A DNA stretch of 64,000 bases from Hymenolepis diminuta (GCA_900708905.1 CAADRB010000033.1:109369-173368), one strand, 5' to 3'. Positions 1-12,560 are shown, counted from the stretch's first letter. Notes: generated by a model not told the origin, from the sequence alone. Translations and numbers: made by a program.

Positions 1-1090
1 ATTACATTAGCATCAGTAAATCATACCTCCGATTTATTCAGGACCAAGGGTAAAATACAACAGTGAATAAAGTTCGACTGGTGTATTTTAAAATCGTAAA
101 TTTATGGAAAACCAAAAGAACTATTTAAGACATTCATTTGACAATAACAGGTTTAGTATTTTTTGTACCGAAACGATCAAGATATTACTTTCATGTACTA
201 CTAGGACTCTAGTACTAGGACTACTACTAGGTATTTCCCTCGTCAATAAGTTGGTCTTGCAACTCTAAAAAATTCTTGTAAGTAGGAATCCTTATATTCA
301 TTTTTTAGTTTTCTTTCATTCGAACGAGTTTATTTACGTTACGGTAGTAAATAAAACATAAAATTCGACCTATCGATACGAAAAATATTCGGTTGATTTG
401 AATCGCTTTGTATTGTTGGCTTGTATTTTTAACTATTGCAATTTCTTAGGAAATCTAAGAGTCAGTTATGTTATCCTACAGGGGACGAAGTTGAAATAGT
501 TCAGCATTCCCATTATCAAATTCCGATCTACATTAATAGAACAAAGGGTCCGATAACTGCAAAATAGCCTTATATTTTATTTTATTAAAATAATTCAATT
601 TACCGTTAATTAGTCTAACAGAAGTCATCAGGATTTGAAGTTAAAGTTAAGCAGTTATTAAAAAAATTTTTACAGGTGTACGTTAAGCTTTGATACCACT
701 CTTCCTAATATTCTTAAAGTCGTTTAATATTATTAATTATTAGGTAAAGGAACCCTGTTGTTACAGATATCTTCTCGAGAACATATTTCACTAGCCAGTT
801 AAAAATGCATAATACTGTATGAAAATTGATATTTAATGTATTTACTGCATAAAGATCAAATTTTTGCCTACATTTTGTTCACGACTTTACATTCAAACAA
901 CAATACATTATTAGTCTTGACGGAAAATATTGTTAAATTTTAATGTAAAATAATTTATAAACAAAACAATGTAGTTTATTTTAAAACTTTAAGTTACTGC
1001 TGAATTTTATTTAAAATTATCTAAGTCGACACTGCGTATGATAGCGCAGTCCTTGGATTGTGCGTCAGTTATCTGCCGTCATATTGTACG
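1..1090. other. Intergenic, no gene seen
   Basis: AT-rich sequence upstream of the SPT4 gene. I see no convincing coding exon, RNA gene or known repeat. A short run of repeated CTAGTACTAGGACTA-like units at about 200-232 is low-complexity DNA. The SPT4 promoter presumably lies in the last few hundred bases, but no clear element can be named. Confidence 0.5.
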
Positions 1091-1521
1091 ATGGATTCTG
1101 TTGATATTTTGCCCTCCGATCTACGAAATTTGCGTGCATGTCTTGTCTGTGGACTGGTAAAGACTCTCACACAATTCGAAGGCGGTGGATGTGAAAACTG
1201 CGAGGATTTTATTCACTTACAAGGGAATCGCGAGGCAATATTCGATTGCACATCCAAAAATTTTGACGGTATTGTTGTCGTCACAGATCCTTCCCAAAGT
1301 TGGGTTGCTAGATGGATAAATATTGATAAACTCAATCCTGGAGTCTACGCCATGAGTGTTTCCGGCAAACTTCCCAAAAATAGGATTGATGACCTCAGTC
1401 GTAAAGGCATTGCCTATACTTCTCGAGATAGGTGTAAAGGGTATGTTTTGTCTCTGGTTCTCGTCATAACTTCCATACATAAATCGTTATTTAATTGTTT
1501 TTCTTTTAATTTTTTAGATGA
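1091..1521 (+). CDS. SUPT4H1: Transcription elongation factor SPT4
   Basis: Small zinc protein that pairs with SPT5 (NusG family) to form DSIF, which controls pausing and processivity of RNA polymerase II in the nucleus. Exon 1 runs 1091-1440 and exon 2 begins at 1518; the stop TGA is at 1519-1521, giving about 117 residues, the usual SPT4 length. The four zinc cysteines are visible as C17/C20 (RACLVC) and C34/C37 (CENC). The family signatures DCTSKNFDGI, SWVARW, PGVYA and the C-terminal AYTSRD are all present. The start is the Met giving MDSVDILPSDLRNL, which lines up with the family start; an upstream in-frame Met at 1058 would add 11 unlikely residues. The intron is 1441-1517 (GTATGT...TTTTAG). 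An alternative donor at 1432 in the same phase would end the protein at SRDR, so only the last three residues are uncertain. Converges on GatA. Confidence 0.95.
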
Positions 1522-1591
1522 GATGTCCCATTTCTTTCCCCTACCCTACTTGTAAAAGAAGACTCAATATGTTTTCATTAAAAAGTAATTA

Positions 1592-4192
1592 TTATTCTAT
1601 GTCTAACAGAGAGGGAATGTCTACAAGTAAGGGGAAATCAGCTCTTTCTTCAATTTCTCCAGCTAAATTAATCAGTTCTTTTTCGGACCAGGGTGGGCCG
1701 ATTAGTTGGATTCCAATCGGCAATCGGTATTCGGCACTTAATTTAATTGGAATTGCAATAGCTGGTAGACCTGCTAGATTAACGCCAACAGTGCATGGAT
1801 CCTCTCTTGCAATCCTTGAACGACTATCCAGTTTCTGATATTCCTCTAAATTAGGAGCCGGATGGAGATTAACTGGCGCTAATAGGAAGTCCACTTCGGT
1901 AAATACCTGTAAGGAAGAATACACAATTCATTAGCCAAGCTAGTTAAATACCTACCAGTAGTTTCCTAACCGCATAAGACCTTAGTGTAATCATCTTTTA
2001 CACATCGCCATAATCGACGAGCAGAATCTAAATGTCGATGCTTTTGCCCTCTCAGTAGGAAGAAATTGCCTGCCAGAATGCGGTTTTTGACTTCGTCTCC
2101 GAAGCCCATTTGCCGGGAAGCTGCCATCAAACCGTCTGAAGTCTCCAAGTTTAGTTTTGCTAGGGACTTTTGTAGCCCATCAGAGGGTTCCACTCTCAGG
2201 CCATATCGTAGACCGTCATATCTAAAAACGCATAGATGTGTGGAAAAGTAATTGTGCTGGGTAATATAAGCAGTTTGGCAATGAAGACTGAGGACCGCAT
2301 GTAATGGTGCACAACCGTTAATTACGATTTAGGAAGTAGCGGCTAGTCAACGTCGGTCCATTCTGTCGTGTACGTATCTCTAAACTAATGGATTTGCAGA
2401 CAGATTTGACTGACGTTCACATCCAACCTTGAGATTTTTACATTGCTGCATTCCTAATAAATAGTAACTATATCAACCACATATTGAAGCAACATACAGT
2501 AACCTCAATGTCGACCATATCTAAAAACTCTAGAATTCAAAATTGACATCAACTAAGACAGATATCAATTCACATAAAATGTCCTCAGATGTAGGTTTCT
2601 ATCGTGGATTCCACAAAAATTATGCGAAAAAATAGATGACTGGAAAGTCGTATCACTCAGATTTTCAATATGAAGATGATGAAAGAGACAAGTCTTAGTT
2701 TTTAAATTGAAGAAAAGTCGATCTGATGATCCTAGAGCTAAGGTGAAATAGGGTTTTTCTGATGACCCGATTCTTAATCCAACTGCTCCTACTCTCTTTT
2801 AAAACCCAACTATCTTCCTACATCGTTAGGCGCTTCTTTTTGACCTATCATGGGAGATTAATACTACATCATGCACATCCGTTATATTATACTATTCAAA
2901 GACAGGATTCAAAAAACCAAAATAATATTATATCTCCTATGGAGGAATAACGTGCATTGGGGAAATCACAGCAAAGGTGACCACTAGGAGAAAATATTCG
3001 ATTTTTAGAAATAGTTTTACATCTAGGAATTTTGTTAAATAAATTGAGAGGTCTGTCAGATTGATTTATTACAGAGAGAAGAATAAAACAAAGAGAAAAG
3101 GATCTACCGCGACTTACCGAGCCATATTGGAGGCTACCTCAACAGCACAAAGCACTGAATAGACCGCAGTAGCCACTGGTGTATGCGGAAGACTAACACA
3201 CTTCACGTTCAATTTAAAATCATCTGCCAACCACCGTGCAACCTCATCCCAGACTCGCTCAACTTCTACTGCCATTCCAGGTGCATAGTACTCCATCGGT
3301 ATTCCAATTCGGGGACACTTGGATGGGGAACGTTTTTGTATTTTCGCCAGAGTTGCGTCCAGTTTCCTAGCTGCACTACCCGTTTGAAGCCAGACAGAAA
3401 GGACCTACGGGTGAATAATGGATCAAAGATTCGAAATCCTACCTTAGCTACATCGGCAACTCTAGTAGCCATAATCGATGGACAATCAAAGACATTTGCC
3501 AAGGGGATCATTCCCTGCCTAGAAACTAGTCCATAAGTTGGTTTGAAGCCGACTACTCCACACAGCGAGGCAGGGTTTCGGACAGAACCACCGGTATCTG
3601 ACGCTAGAGCAAATGGTGCGAGCCCAGCGGCTATAGCGGCGGCACTTCCACCTGAACTCCCTCCTGCGATACGGGGATCCCACTTAGGGGACCAAGGGTT
3701 CACTACAGGCCCACTGAGGGGGTTCTCTGTTGACCCTGAACCCATGGCGAATTCATCCATATTGGTCTTCCCCATGCAAATACCTCCCGCATCTAAGAGA
3801 GCTTGTATAACCTAGTTGAACGGACTCATAATCAAAGTTTAGAGGAGTCTTACTGAAGCATTGTATGGGGGTGAGAAATTATGAAGGGATTTCGAAGCAC
3901 AGGTAGTAGGAATCAGACCCTTAAGACAAAAATTGTCCTTGGCCAAAAAAGGTATTCCTGAGAGTGGGCCGGGTGTAAGATTTTGAGGTGGATCAATAAT
4001 ACGACAAATTACAGAATTCGTAGCGGGTAAATTGAGACCGGACGAAAATAAATTCTCAGCACTGGCAGAGCAATCAATTTTGATCCGATTCTGTAAGAAC
4101 CTATAGAGGCGAAATGGCTCTAATTTGCCTGAACTTATTGCCCACCGCAAGCGCTCGATTGATCCAACCTTCATTTTATTAAACCTGGCCAC
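1592..4192 (-). CDS. QRSL1: Mitochondrial Glu-tRNA(Gln) amidotransferase subunit A
   Basis: Amidase subunit of the mitochondrial GatCAB complex, which releases ammonia from glutamine to convert Glu-tRNA(Gln) to Gln-tRNA(Gln). Five exons on the minus strand: 4192-3854, 3811-3443, 3404-3118, 2221-1981, 1906-1592; introns of 42, 38, 896, 74 bp; 516 residues (human about 528). Amidase-signature residues are visible: catalytic Lys85 in PFLAKDN, the GGSSGGSA cis-Ser loop at about 163-170, and nucleophile Ser189 in SDTGGS. Further family blocks are [72 protein letters not shown] and LPIGIQLIG. All exon phases join cleanly. Oddity: the stretch at the start of exon 3, where GatA normally has a DPRDST-like motif, is replaced by an unrelated Ala/Lys-rich segment. 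The second Met ([11 protein letters not shown]) is an alternative start. The donor of the 74-bp intron (AAG/GTCTTA) is weak. Confidence 0.93.
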
Positions 4193-6780
4193 AATTCAGC
4201 ACAAAAATGAACAAAATCTTACCCAAGACGACCATTCATCAAAAGGCATGAATAAGATAAAGAATATATTTACAAATAGCAATACACATAATGTTTATGA
4301 GAGAGGTTTCATTCTAAGTCGTCATCGTCAAATGGATCATACCCGAAGTCTAAAATTGAAAATATAAAGCGATAAATTTTTATTGTACCACGAAATATAC
4401 TGCAGATTCTTACCATTGATAAAATTTATAACCAAATCAGATGAATCGTTTTCGGATGCATTCTGGATCACATCCTAAATTAGTTGTGATTTATTTTAAA
4501 GCTATTGAGCTTACATCATCCACTGGTGTGTAATTACTCGAATCTAAAGCTTCGTCAGTAGGTACCATTTTGGAACGAGTCCCGCCAACTTTTTTCCCGA
4601 ACAGCCCCACAATATGACCTCAAGTTGGGACAATATTTGACCAAGGTTATACACTGGTGGCATTAAAATTGGTATAAGCAATATAAAAAATAGATTATTG
4701 ATTGTAATCTGTGTTTTTGTCTTTTTAAATGTAACATAAGAGTATTACACACTGTCTTTTCACTTTTGGAGATACGTTTTCAGCTAACAATATCTGAAAG
4801 CAAATAGAAAGTCAAAAGACATTGTATAAATCCTTTGATCAAAATAACTAAAACACTATCATGGAAATTCAGCAAGTGGTTTTAACTTCTTAAATTTATG
4901 ACCAATGTAATTCGCACTAAGTTTTCTTTTGTAATTGCTTTTAGTTATGGTATGTGATTAAGCCCTTAAGAACTTTTTATCATTTTAAAATACATGTAAA
5001 ACTTACAGCTACACACTGCGAGTCGTAAATGACTGTAAGATTCGATTTTTTTACAATGAATAGGACAATTTTACAATTAACTTTTGCATCTTGCATCATG
5101 AGTTGCTTCTGTTCATATTTCTTTCCCCTATACTATTAAGATAGCAAAATTTATAAAGGATATATTATTATGCAATTATTTCAATTATTTGCCTGCACCC
5201 AAAAAAGAACCTGAATGGTCTTAATACTGTTAAAATAAGTTTAGCTTTAGGGGAGAGAAAAGTTGAAAATAAAGTTTACCACTCAAAAAATTGGATATAC
5301 TTTGATATTTAAGAATGCTTATTATAAATAACCTTCTATAGAATTTAATCGATTTTTTTCATGTTTACTCAAACGAGCATTTACACGGCACTTAAATACT
5401 TTATACAAAGTGTTTCTCCGTGACGTGGGAGACAACCATTTTTTCATGGTTCCTTGAACTCGCTAAACGCATCTATTACTTCTAAGGCTAAGGCGGAATT
5501 GTGATGCTGTCTATGTCACATTTTTATTAGCTGCCAACTGAATTAGCATTTCATTTTACAGGCAGATCCACCAACCATATTCGGCTACATATCTTTATGT
5601 ATTATCCATTAAATTTAAAAATACGTACAAAACGATTGACAATAATGAAAAAAGTTTTATTAAGATACATAACAATGATATCATCCTCGCTGTAAAAATC
5701 TGAATAATGAAAATACTTTTCATGATATGGATTCGAGAAACTGAGCTTTATATACAAATGTAGCATTGGGAAATTTCTAATTGAATAGAAATTTAACATT
5801 TGCCAATACATGTGTATAATAATTGGGAAAAGCTGGAGACAGGCTTCAGTATGAGCGCTAGTTTAATGTCTGTTTTGATAAAGTAACTAAATTACGATAC
5901 GCTGAGGATATTGGGTCCAAGAGTCATTATCCTATAATTAGGTGGGAGGCGACATGATAGTTAAATTTGTGATTTTCGGGAATGGCATACGCTCTTAAAT
6001 ATTCCTTGTGAAAACTTAGGAGTTGACTTTGCAAAATGTTTTTATTTGTAATAGATTTCAGTTATGCCCAATTAAACATAGAACATAAATCACAGATTTA
6101 TTAGCGAATATGTGAGTGTACATGATTTCCTTTATCGATAAAAATACATTGAAAACATTTCCACCTAATTTATTACTTCACATGCATGTCACCTGCACAG
6201 CATGTAAGCATTACGTGGAAACACATTCAATTCAAAGAATAAATCAACTCACTTTCATGGCAACCAACGCATCCTCTCTGTGTTAGAAATTTGTGCGAAT
6301 TAATGACGTTAAGTAATAAATCCCATTTGCAATAAATTATGCACGCTCTAAGTTACATTTAAAACATTGCTCTAATAGAAATTTCTTCCATATTTGCTTT
6401 TTGAAAGAAATACTTGCGTGTTTCATTATTGCTTTGTAATTTTCCTAATGCGATTACCACCTTAAACCCATGGACGCACTCAAAAACGATGCTCTTTTAG
6501 AAGTATTCATTGATAAATACCCTTATCTGTTGATAGCACAAAGTAAATATGATATTTAAATGAATATACCTATAAATAAAATTTTGAATAGCTAGACGGT
6601 TATTAGAAATGCCATATATCTAAATAAATGCGATAGAATACACGCATTAATTTAAAAATGTTTTATTAAGGTTATGGAAATTAAACTAAAATCATATTTC
6701 AGAGTTTGGAAATTTGATATATTGTTTGAATACTTCTCATAAGTCCCGGCGATCGCGGATTCGCGTTTTGGCTCCTGTCG
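4193..6780. other. Intergenic between divergent QRSL1 and LSM2
   Basis: About 2.6 kb of AT-rich DNA between two divergently transcribed genes, so it should hold both promoters. I see no exon with family similarity, no tRNA and no clear repeat. Short open frames here (for example 5602-5811 on the minus strand) look like chance. Confidence 0.5.
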
Positions 6781-7199
6781 ATGGTGTGTTGGATATAGTT
6801 TATTAATTTTTTAGATTTTCTTTTCATTTTTCAAAACCCTGGTTGGCAAAGATGTCATTGTCGAATTAAAAAATGATTTGTGGTAGGGACTCGTTTATTT
6901 AAAGTAATCTTCTTAGTATACATGGGACTCTTCATTCCGTGGATCAATATCACAATTTCCGACTCACCGACATCTCAGTTACCGATACCGAGAAGCATCC
7001 CTATATGGTAGACAGTATAAATTTAATAACCAAATCCCCCCTTCAGTTGTCTGTTAGGAATTGTTTTATTAGAGGATCTATTGTCCGCTACGTTCAACTG
7101 CCTGCTGATGATTGTGATGTTTACGAACTTCAGAATGCTTCAAGAAAAGAAGCTACTATGAACAAACAGCAGCAGCAGCAACAGGCTCCACAACAGTAG
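6781..7199 (+). CDS. LSM2: U6 snRNA-associated Sm-like protein LSm2
   Basis: Member of the LSm1-7 ring (cytoplasmic mRNA decapping) and LSm2-8 ring (binding the 3' end of U6 snRNA in the nucleus). Model: 6781-6783, 6815-6882, 6917-7007, 7047-7199, giving 104 residues, near the usual 95. Family blocks are FFSFFKTLVGKDVIVELKND (Sm1), GTLHSVDQYHNFRLTDISV and, after the third intron, SVRNCFIRGSIVRYVQLPADD (Sm2). Introns are 31, 34 and 39 bp, all GT...AG. The 39-bp intron is frame-preserving and has no stop, so retention would insert 13 residues between PYM and LSVRN; the family alignment says it is removed. The C-terminus is a glutamine run (CAGCAG repeats, 7168-7196). Exon 1 in this model is only the ATG; see the finding on spliced-leader start supply. 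The stop lies 156 bp from the ZNHIT2 stop. Confidence 0.93.
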
Positions 7200-7355
7200 A
7201 CCCTGCTTTCCGTAAAAAATTGTAAATATATTTTTCAAATACATGAACATCAAATGTCACAACAACTTCCAAGTATATATTTTTTAACTGATTGCGTAAT
7301 TATCTTTTTTTATTTGACAAGTAAAGGTATCCGTTGTAAAAAATAGTTACATCAT

Positions 7356-8755
7356 TTACATGTCAGTATTAGATACATATGGCAAATCGATTTCTTTGAT
7401 GAGTAGTCTATTGTTTTGATTTGCGTTATCTCTGATCATATTCCGCCAATTTGGGCCTGCCAATATCCTCCTTTCTGATTTGGCAGGATCAAATTGTTTG
7501 TCCTCGGTCTCAATTCTCATCGTTTGTTCACAAATTGATGTTTCTACAGCTAGCAAAAGCGTAGGGACGCTTTCTCCGTACCACTTTCTTGAGGCCTCAT
7601 CTTGTTTTCCAACACAAGATCTTAGGAACTTTATCTTATGACGAGCAGCTGCAAACTGGATGCTTCTCGCTTTAACATGCGAAAATACTTCTATTAGTTC
7701 ATTAAGTGCTCGAATTACAAAGGAATCGAAATTCTGTAGCATGCAATGCAGGTCATCCGTTAAGAGTAACATGAGCTTGTGAGAACAAGCAAGATGGTTC
7801 TGAGCTAACCGAGACTGTAAAGACGCTATAACCTCTGAGAAATCCGAAAAGACAATCATTTTGAGTGGAACGGAGGTTCTTATAATTTGGGTTTTGTTAG
7901 AGCTAGTTTTTGTTGTTTCTTTGGGTTGGAGATAGGAAACCAGTTTAAGGAGTAGGTCACAAGCGCTTGTTCGCATATCCTTTAGATGATCACCATTGAA
8001 AAATCTAAAGCCTTAATCGGATTATAGATTAAACAGGTTACCTTGATACAAATGCATGGCCTATTAGCGTTTCTGCTAGTGAAAAAATGATAGACGGGTG
8101 TGGTGTTTTGGAAATTAACTTGGATAAGGGATCAACATGAGAACCATTATCTTTTGGTGCAGGTTCCTCGACAAAGTCATCCGGAAAGGAATTAATGAGC
8201 TTTCGTGAGGCTGATTGCCACCAAGGTGTCCAAACGGGTACTGAACTGTAAATACTTCCAGTAGCAATTTGTCGGTGAAATTCTCGTTTCTCTTCTTGGG
8301 ATAGCAATTTCCATACTTCGTCGACATCAATGTTATCAGCAGTTAAATCAATATCTTTGATCCTTAGAAAAACAGGGAATGATGATTTTAAGTCGATATA
8401 TTATTGTTATAGAAGCCTACCTTTCTGTTAAATCCTCGAGACTCTTTTCAGAAGAACTTTCTTCATCACTTCCCTCCGATTCATACTTAGCATAATCTTC
8501 TTCCGCTCTTTCATCCTCATGGGTAAGCATACACTCAATTTGTTGTCTTTTTTCGTCATCAACGACAAGATCTTTTATGGCATTTTCGCAACAATCACGA
8601 TAGAATTTTTCGGAACATTTACTGTGACGGCGATCTCTGTAGCATGATAATGAGCAGTAATTTATAGAGCAACGTGGACAAGTGTATTTTGCCCTATTTT
8701 TGACACATATTTTACAGGTGATAACCTCAATACCTGCCACCGACGCCAACTCCAT
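7356..8755 (-). CDS. ZNHIT2: Zinc finger HIT domain protein 2
   Basis: Assembly factor linked to the R2TP chaperone and box C/D snoRNP or U5 snRNP biogenesis. Three exons on the minus strand: 8755-8421, 8362-8042, 8004-7356; introns 58 and 37 bp; 434 residues (human 403). The N-terminal HIT zinc finger is complete: C14, C17, C26, C29, C34, C38, H44, C47 (CKICVKNRAKYTCPRC...YCSLSCY...HSKC), followed by the family motif EKFYRD. An acidic Glu/Ser-rich linker closes exon 1. Exon 2 carries the typical VWKLLSQEEKREF block and VPVWTPWWQ, matching the WERL...PPWRPWWW region of human ZNHIT2. The C-terminus LLIKEIDLP resembles the family's closing LIEELP. Phases are 2 and 2 and join exactly. Converges on LSM2 and diverges from 14-3-3. 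Confidence 0.92.
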
Positions 8756-9826
8756 GTGCTCTGAACAGCTTATTTACTAATTGAAAGATTTCGGTTGGGG
8801 TTAACCTTGACGTATCAAAATCTTCCAATATTCAATCGAATATATATTATTAGGGGGCTTGAGCTCATAACTTATAATATAAATTCAATCTTTCTTAAAA
8901 ATATTAAAAGAATATACTTAGTTTGTAATCCTGAATTTATTAACGTACAAATTTATATTTTTTATTGGGTGCTAAACTTCGGTTTACGAAATCATTGTTA
9001 CTCTTTGCCGTAAAAAGAAGGCCTATCATAAGATTCGTTATTTTCGCATATACTATGTATTATTCTATGGGATGTCCAAGTTTATAGGTAGATAATTCGT
9101 CTTAGCAGGGATCACAATAGAATTAAGTATATGAATACAGGTCTTTTTTTAAATATTTGTCCACTTTCGTATTTTTTAAAAGTTAATAACGCAAATGTGA
9201 TTGATTATGATTAGCTAAAATCCCCATTTTTTTAGGATGCAAATGTGTAATAAAGTAAATGTATCAATGAAATGAATTCTCTATCCTAATATAGACTCTT
9301 TCATACTGGTCAAAGGCCATGTGTTTTTACAGAATTGCGACGATCCTAAGATTTCTTAGACAATTTCAAGGATTTCCTAAACAGAATGTTAAAATATAAT
9401 GGCGTATCATTGTAAAACTTATAGGATCAACTGAATGAATTATCAAATCGTGATGGAAATATAATAGCATGGAAGTAGAATCTTCAAATTGCAACATATT
9501 CTAAACATTTATTGACGGAACGACATTTGCATGCCATTATAATATTGCTCTATTTATATCATTTCTAATTTCGGAAATATTTTACAATATTGAAAATTTA
9601 CAGATTCCTTTCCAGTTCAACCTTAAAGAACTTGTAACATTTTTAGACACTTAAAAAATCAAATCAAACTAAATATTTACAAACTTTTAACCTTTTAAAT
9701 ATAAATTTTTGTAATTGATTATGAGAGAATATATTCCAGTGTTCTCAAGCTAGCGTATTGTTTTACTTAGTTATTGACTGCAGAATAAACCGTCCATTAT
9801 TTGTTTGTTAACCAATTTCGTTCGCA
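8756..9826. other. Divergent promoter region ZNHIT2 / 14-3-3
   Basis: About 1.07 kb between the start codons of two genes that point away from each other, so both promoters should lie here. The DNA is very AT-rich. I see no exon, RNA gene or repeat, and no element I can name with confidence. Confidence 0.45.
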
Positions 9827-10671
9827 ATGTCTGCTAAGAGTCCTCGGGATGCCCTTTTGGCTAAGGCTAAATTGGCCGAACAAATTGAGCGCTACAGTGG
9901 TATGATATTTTCTTCGTACCTTAAGTTGTGTTTTATTTAGATATGGCTCAGTATATGCACAAGATTGTTGAGCTTAACGATGATTCCATTCCTGAGCTCT
10001 CAGTTGAAGAGAGAAATCTTCTTTCTGTTGCTTATAAAAATGTGATTGGTGCCTGCCGTTCATCATGGAGAATCATTAGCGCCATTGAGGCGAAAGATGA
10101 GGGTAATGACCGTGTCAAGAACATTAAGGCTTGTCGTGAACAGGATGAGAAGAAACTCAAAAAGGTGGCTGATGAGATTCTCACTCTTCTTGAGAAGAAC
10201 TTAATTCCTCGTGCACAGAGTGCCGAGTCAAAGGTCTTCTACTACAAAATGTAAGTTTTTAGTATACATTTTTACTGGCACTTTAGGCAAGGTGATTACA
10301 ACCGCTATCTTGCCGAAATCGCCACTTCTTCTGAACGCGAGGAGGTTGCCACTCGCAGTTTGAATGCTTACAAAACAGCCACTGACATTGGCACAGCTGA
10401 ATTGCAACCAACTCACCCAATTCGCTTGGGTCTTGCTCTGAACTTCTCCGTGTTCTACTACGAGATTATGAATAAGCCCCAGCAGGCTTGCAACATTGCT
10501 AAACAAGCATTTGATGATGCCATTGCCGAATTAGACACCCTAAATGAGGAGAGCTATAAGGACTCTACCCTCATCATGCAACTCCTCCGAGACAATTTGA
10601 CCCTCTGGAGATCCGACGTTGAACTCGAAGAGGGCGAAAAGGATTCGCCTGCTGGAGAGAAGCAGGAATAA
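9827..10671 (+). CDS. 14-3-3 protein (intact copy)
   Basis: Dimeric cytosolic adaptor that binds phospho-Ser/Thr peptides on many client proteins. Exons 9827-9899, 9941-10250, 10287-10671; introns 41 and 36 bp; 255 residues. Signatures are complete: [69 protein letters not shown], and [27 protein letters not shown]. The phosphate-binding pocket residues are present: K57, R64, R134, Y135. One of the two usual arginines before SSW is a Cys (GACRSSW), while R64 itself is kept. The acidic tail [14 protein letters not shown] is longer than usual. The second intron splits the Met codon after FYYK (phase 2), a position shared with the two broken copies at 21 and 23 kb. This is the best-preserved 14-3-3 in the window and is very probably functional. 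Confidence 0.97.
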
Positions 10672-12454
10672 GCCGATTCCCCAGCATCCGGCGCCTTCTA
10701 ATACACCTTTTCCCTGTCCAATTTCTCCAGCGTCCACTGCCTACATTTCTTGTTGCGAGATCACATTCACATTATAGTTAAAGTCTGACTACACATTTTT
10801 TCTCTCACTCTGTACACTCGCTAAAAAACAGGTAATGCCCCCTCCCTTGCATTCGGTGTGCACTTCAAATTTTACTCTCAATCACGCTTTCTCTCCCTAT
10901 CTCGCTCTCGTGTTATGTTCTTCCTTCCACTCAACCTGCCTAATCATTGTTTCAATCTAATATACTCCTCCTTGAATTAATTATCAATGTTCTATGCGTA
11001 ATGGTATTTGTGGAATTTTGTGGTCCCTTTATTGTGGGTGTCATGTATCAAGAGCGTGATTTGTTCTAATTTTAATTTCTCGTTTGAGCTCCGTCCCTTA
11101 ATGACGAGTTGGTTTGAAGGATTGTCAGATTCTGCGTTCACTTGGGACCTTGTAAGATTTTGCACTTGATTATGTTTTGATTCAGGTGTTTGTGTCAATA
11201 ATTTGGTCCATAGCATTCATTATTTCACATTTGGAAGTAGAAGAGAGTGAAGTTTGACGATTTCGAGTCTCTTTTTAGTTCAAATTAGGGCTAGTGTTTC
11301 TTTTTCTCGCTTCAAGCCGGCAGTTTTGATTATCGTTGAGTGAAATTTGCACTGAACAGTCAATGCACATTTGTGATCACTCATTTTGTAATTATGACCC
11401 CATTGATTGTTTTAATCTGCAGCTGTATAAGTTCGCATGACCAGGTGGTATCCTGTATAACATTATCACAACTTTCAAGTTAGTATTATTATTTTAATTT
11501 GGGTGTTACTGACGCTATCCGCATTAGATTCGTATTCCCCGGGGCGGTTTGAAAGTGAATGAGTCACCACTTTTTAATGACTGCGGTTTCTTTGGCTCAT
11601 AGCCATACAAGGCAGGATATGGGACAAATTGTGAGGTTGTGATGGTCCTAACATTCAGTATTTCGTTAATAGGCGTTTACTCCTAACTTTAGTGATTTTC
11701 CATGACAGGAGCTGAAGGATATTACCAAATTTATCAAGTCAATAATTAGAAACTGAAGAAGTGTATAACATTGAAAGTACGCGATAAAGTGTAACTCCGG
11801 GGGCTAGAACCATGGTGATCAATGAGGATACTGATCATAGGTGACCAGCCCTCACTAAAACAATGACAGATATTGAGGTTCGTGTAGTTCTAGAGCTCAA
11901 TTTAGGCCCATAACAAGTTGGATGAGGGTCTAACAGTTATCCTAGTTTCCTGTCCTGCTAACTGATTATTTAATCGATTGTCATTAGTATTCAGTTCGAA
12001 TTTGGTTGATTAGTAATGTGAATACTGATTTTAAGGGCTCTATTATTATAATCAAATTGGTAGGGAATGATTTTAAATACAATTGTAGTTTATTCGCCCC
12101 TTAATTACCAAAACCCGGTTTTTCAGGAAATTGATCAGAGTGCGATTTCAAATAAAGGCTAAAGATGAAAGTAACCCTAAAGAGCGTGTTAGCCCGAGTC
12201 GCTGTCAGTGGAAGATGACTAAAACAAGCAGGATTTCAATTAAGAACAATTTATCTTAACGAAGACATGAGTAACAGCAAATCAATGGTTAATTTTAACA
12301 GTGCAAAAAGGTATCGATACAGGTATGATCAATTACTCAGCTTATATCCTGATCGATCAACATTGAGCCCAGGTGGAAACTCAAACTCCTCCTTACCTCT
12401 GTTGTTGTGGTAGCTAATACAAGCATGTTCACTTAAAAGGGAGAGGGGGCAGAA

Positions 12455-12560
12455 TCCGAGTTGTTACCAGGGTCACTTTGTGATGTTGCCCATCTATCTA
12501 AGATGAGTGTTGGATACGCTTTCCTAAATGGGCTTGAACGGTTTTGGATCATATAAGAAT
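12455..12560 (+). repeat. Dispersed repeat family A, partial copy
   Basis: Contains the family-A 3' block (AAGATGAGTGTTGGA, then CTTTCCTAAATGGGCTTGA), also recognisable near 19540, 28860, 36880 (-), 47100 (-) and 57130. Only the 3' half is clear here. Ends are approximate. Confidence 0.5.

Noticed and set aside
1518..1838. 106-codon plus-strand frame overlapping QRSL1
   Set aside because: It is the antisense shadow of the last QRSL1 exon, which has clear amidase motifs.
10228..10506. Minus-strand open frame across 14-3-3 exon 3
   Set aside because: Shadow of the strongly conserved 14-3-3 coding sequence on the plus strand.
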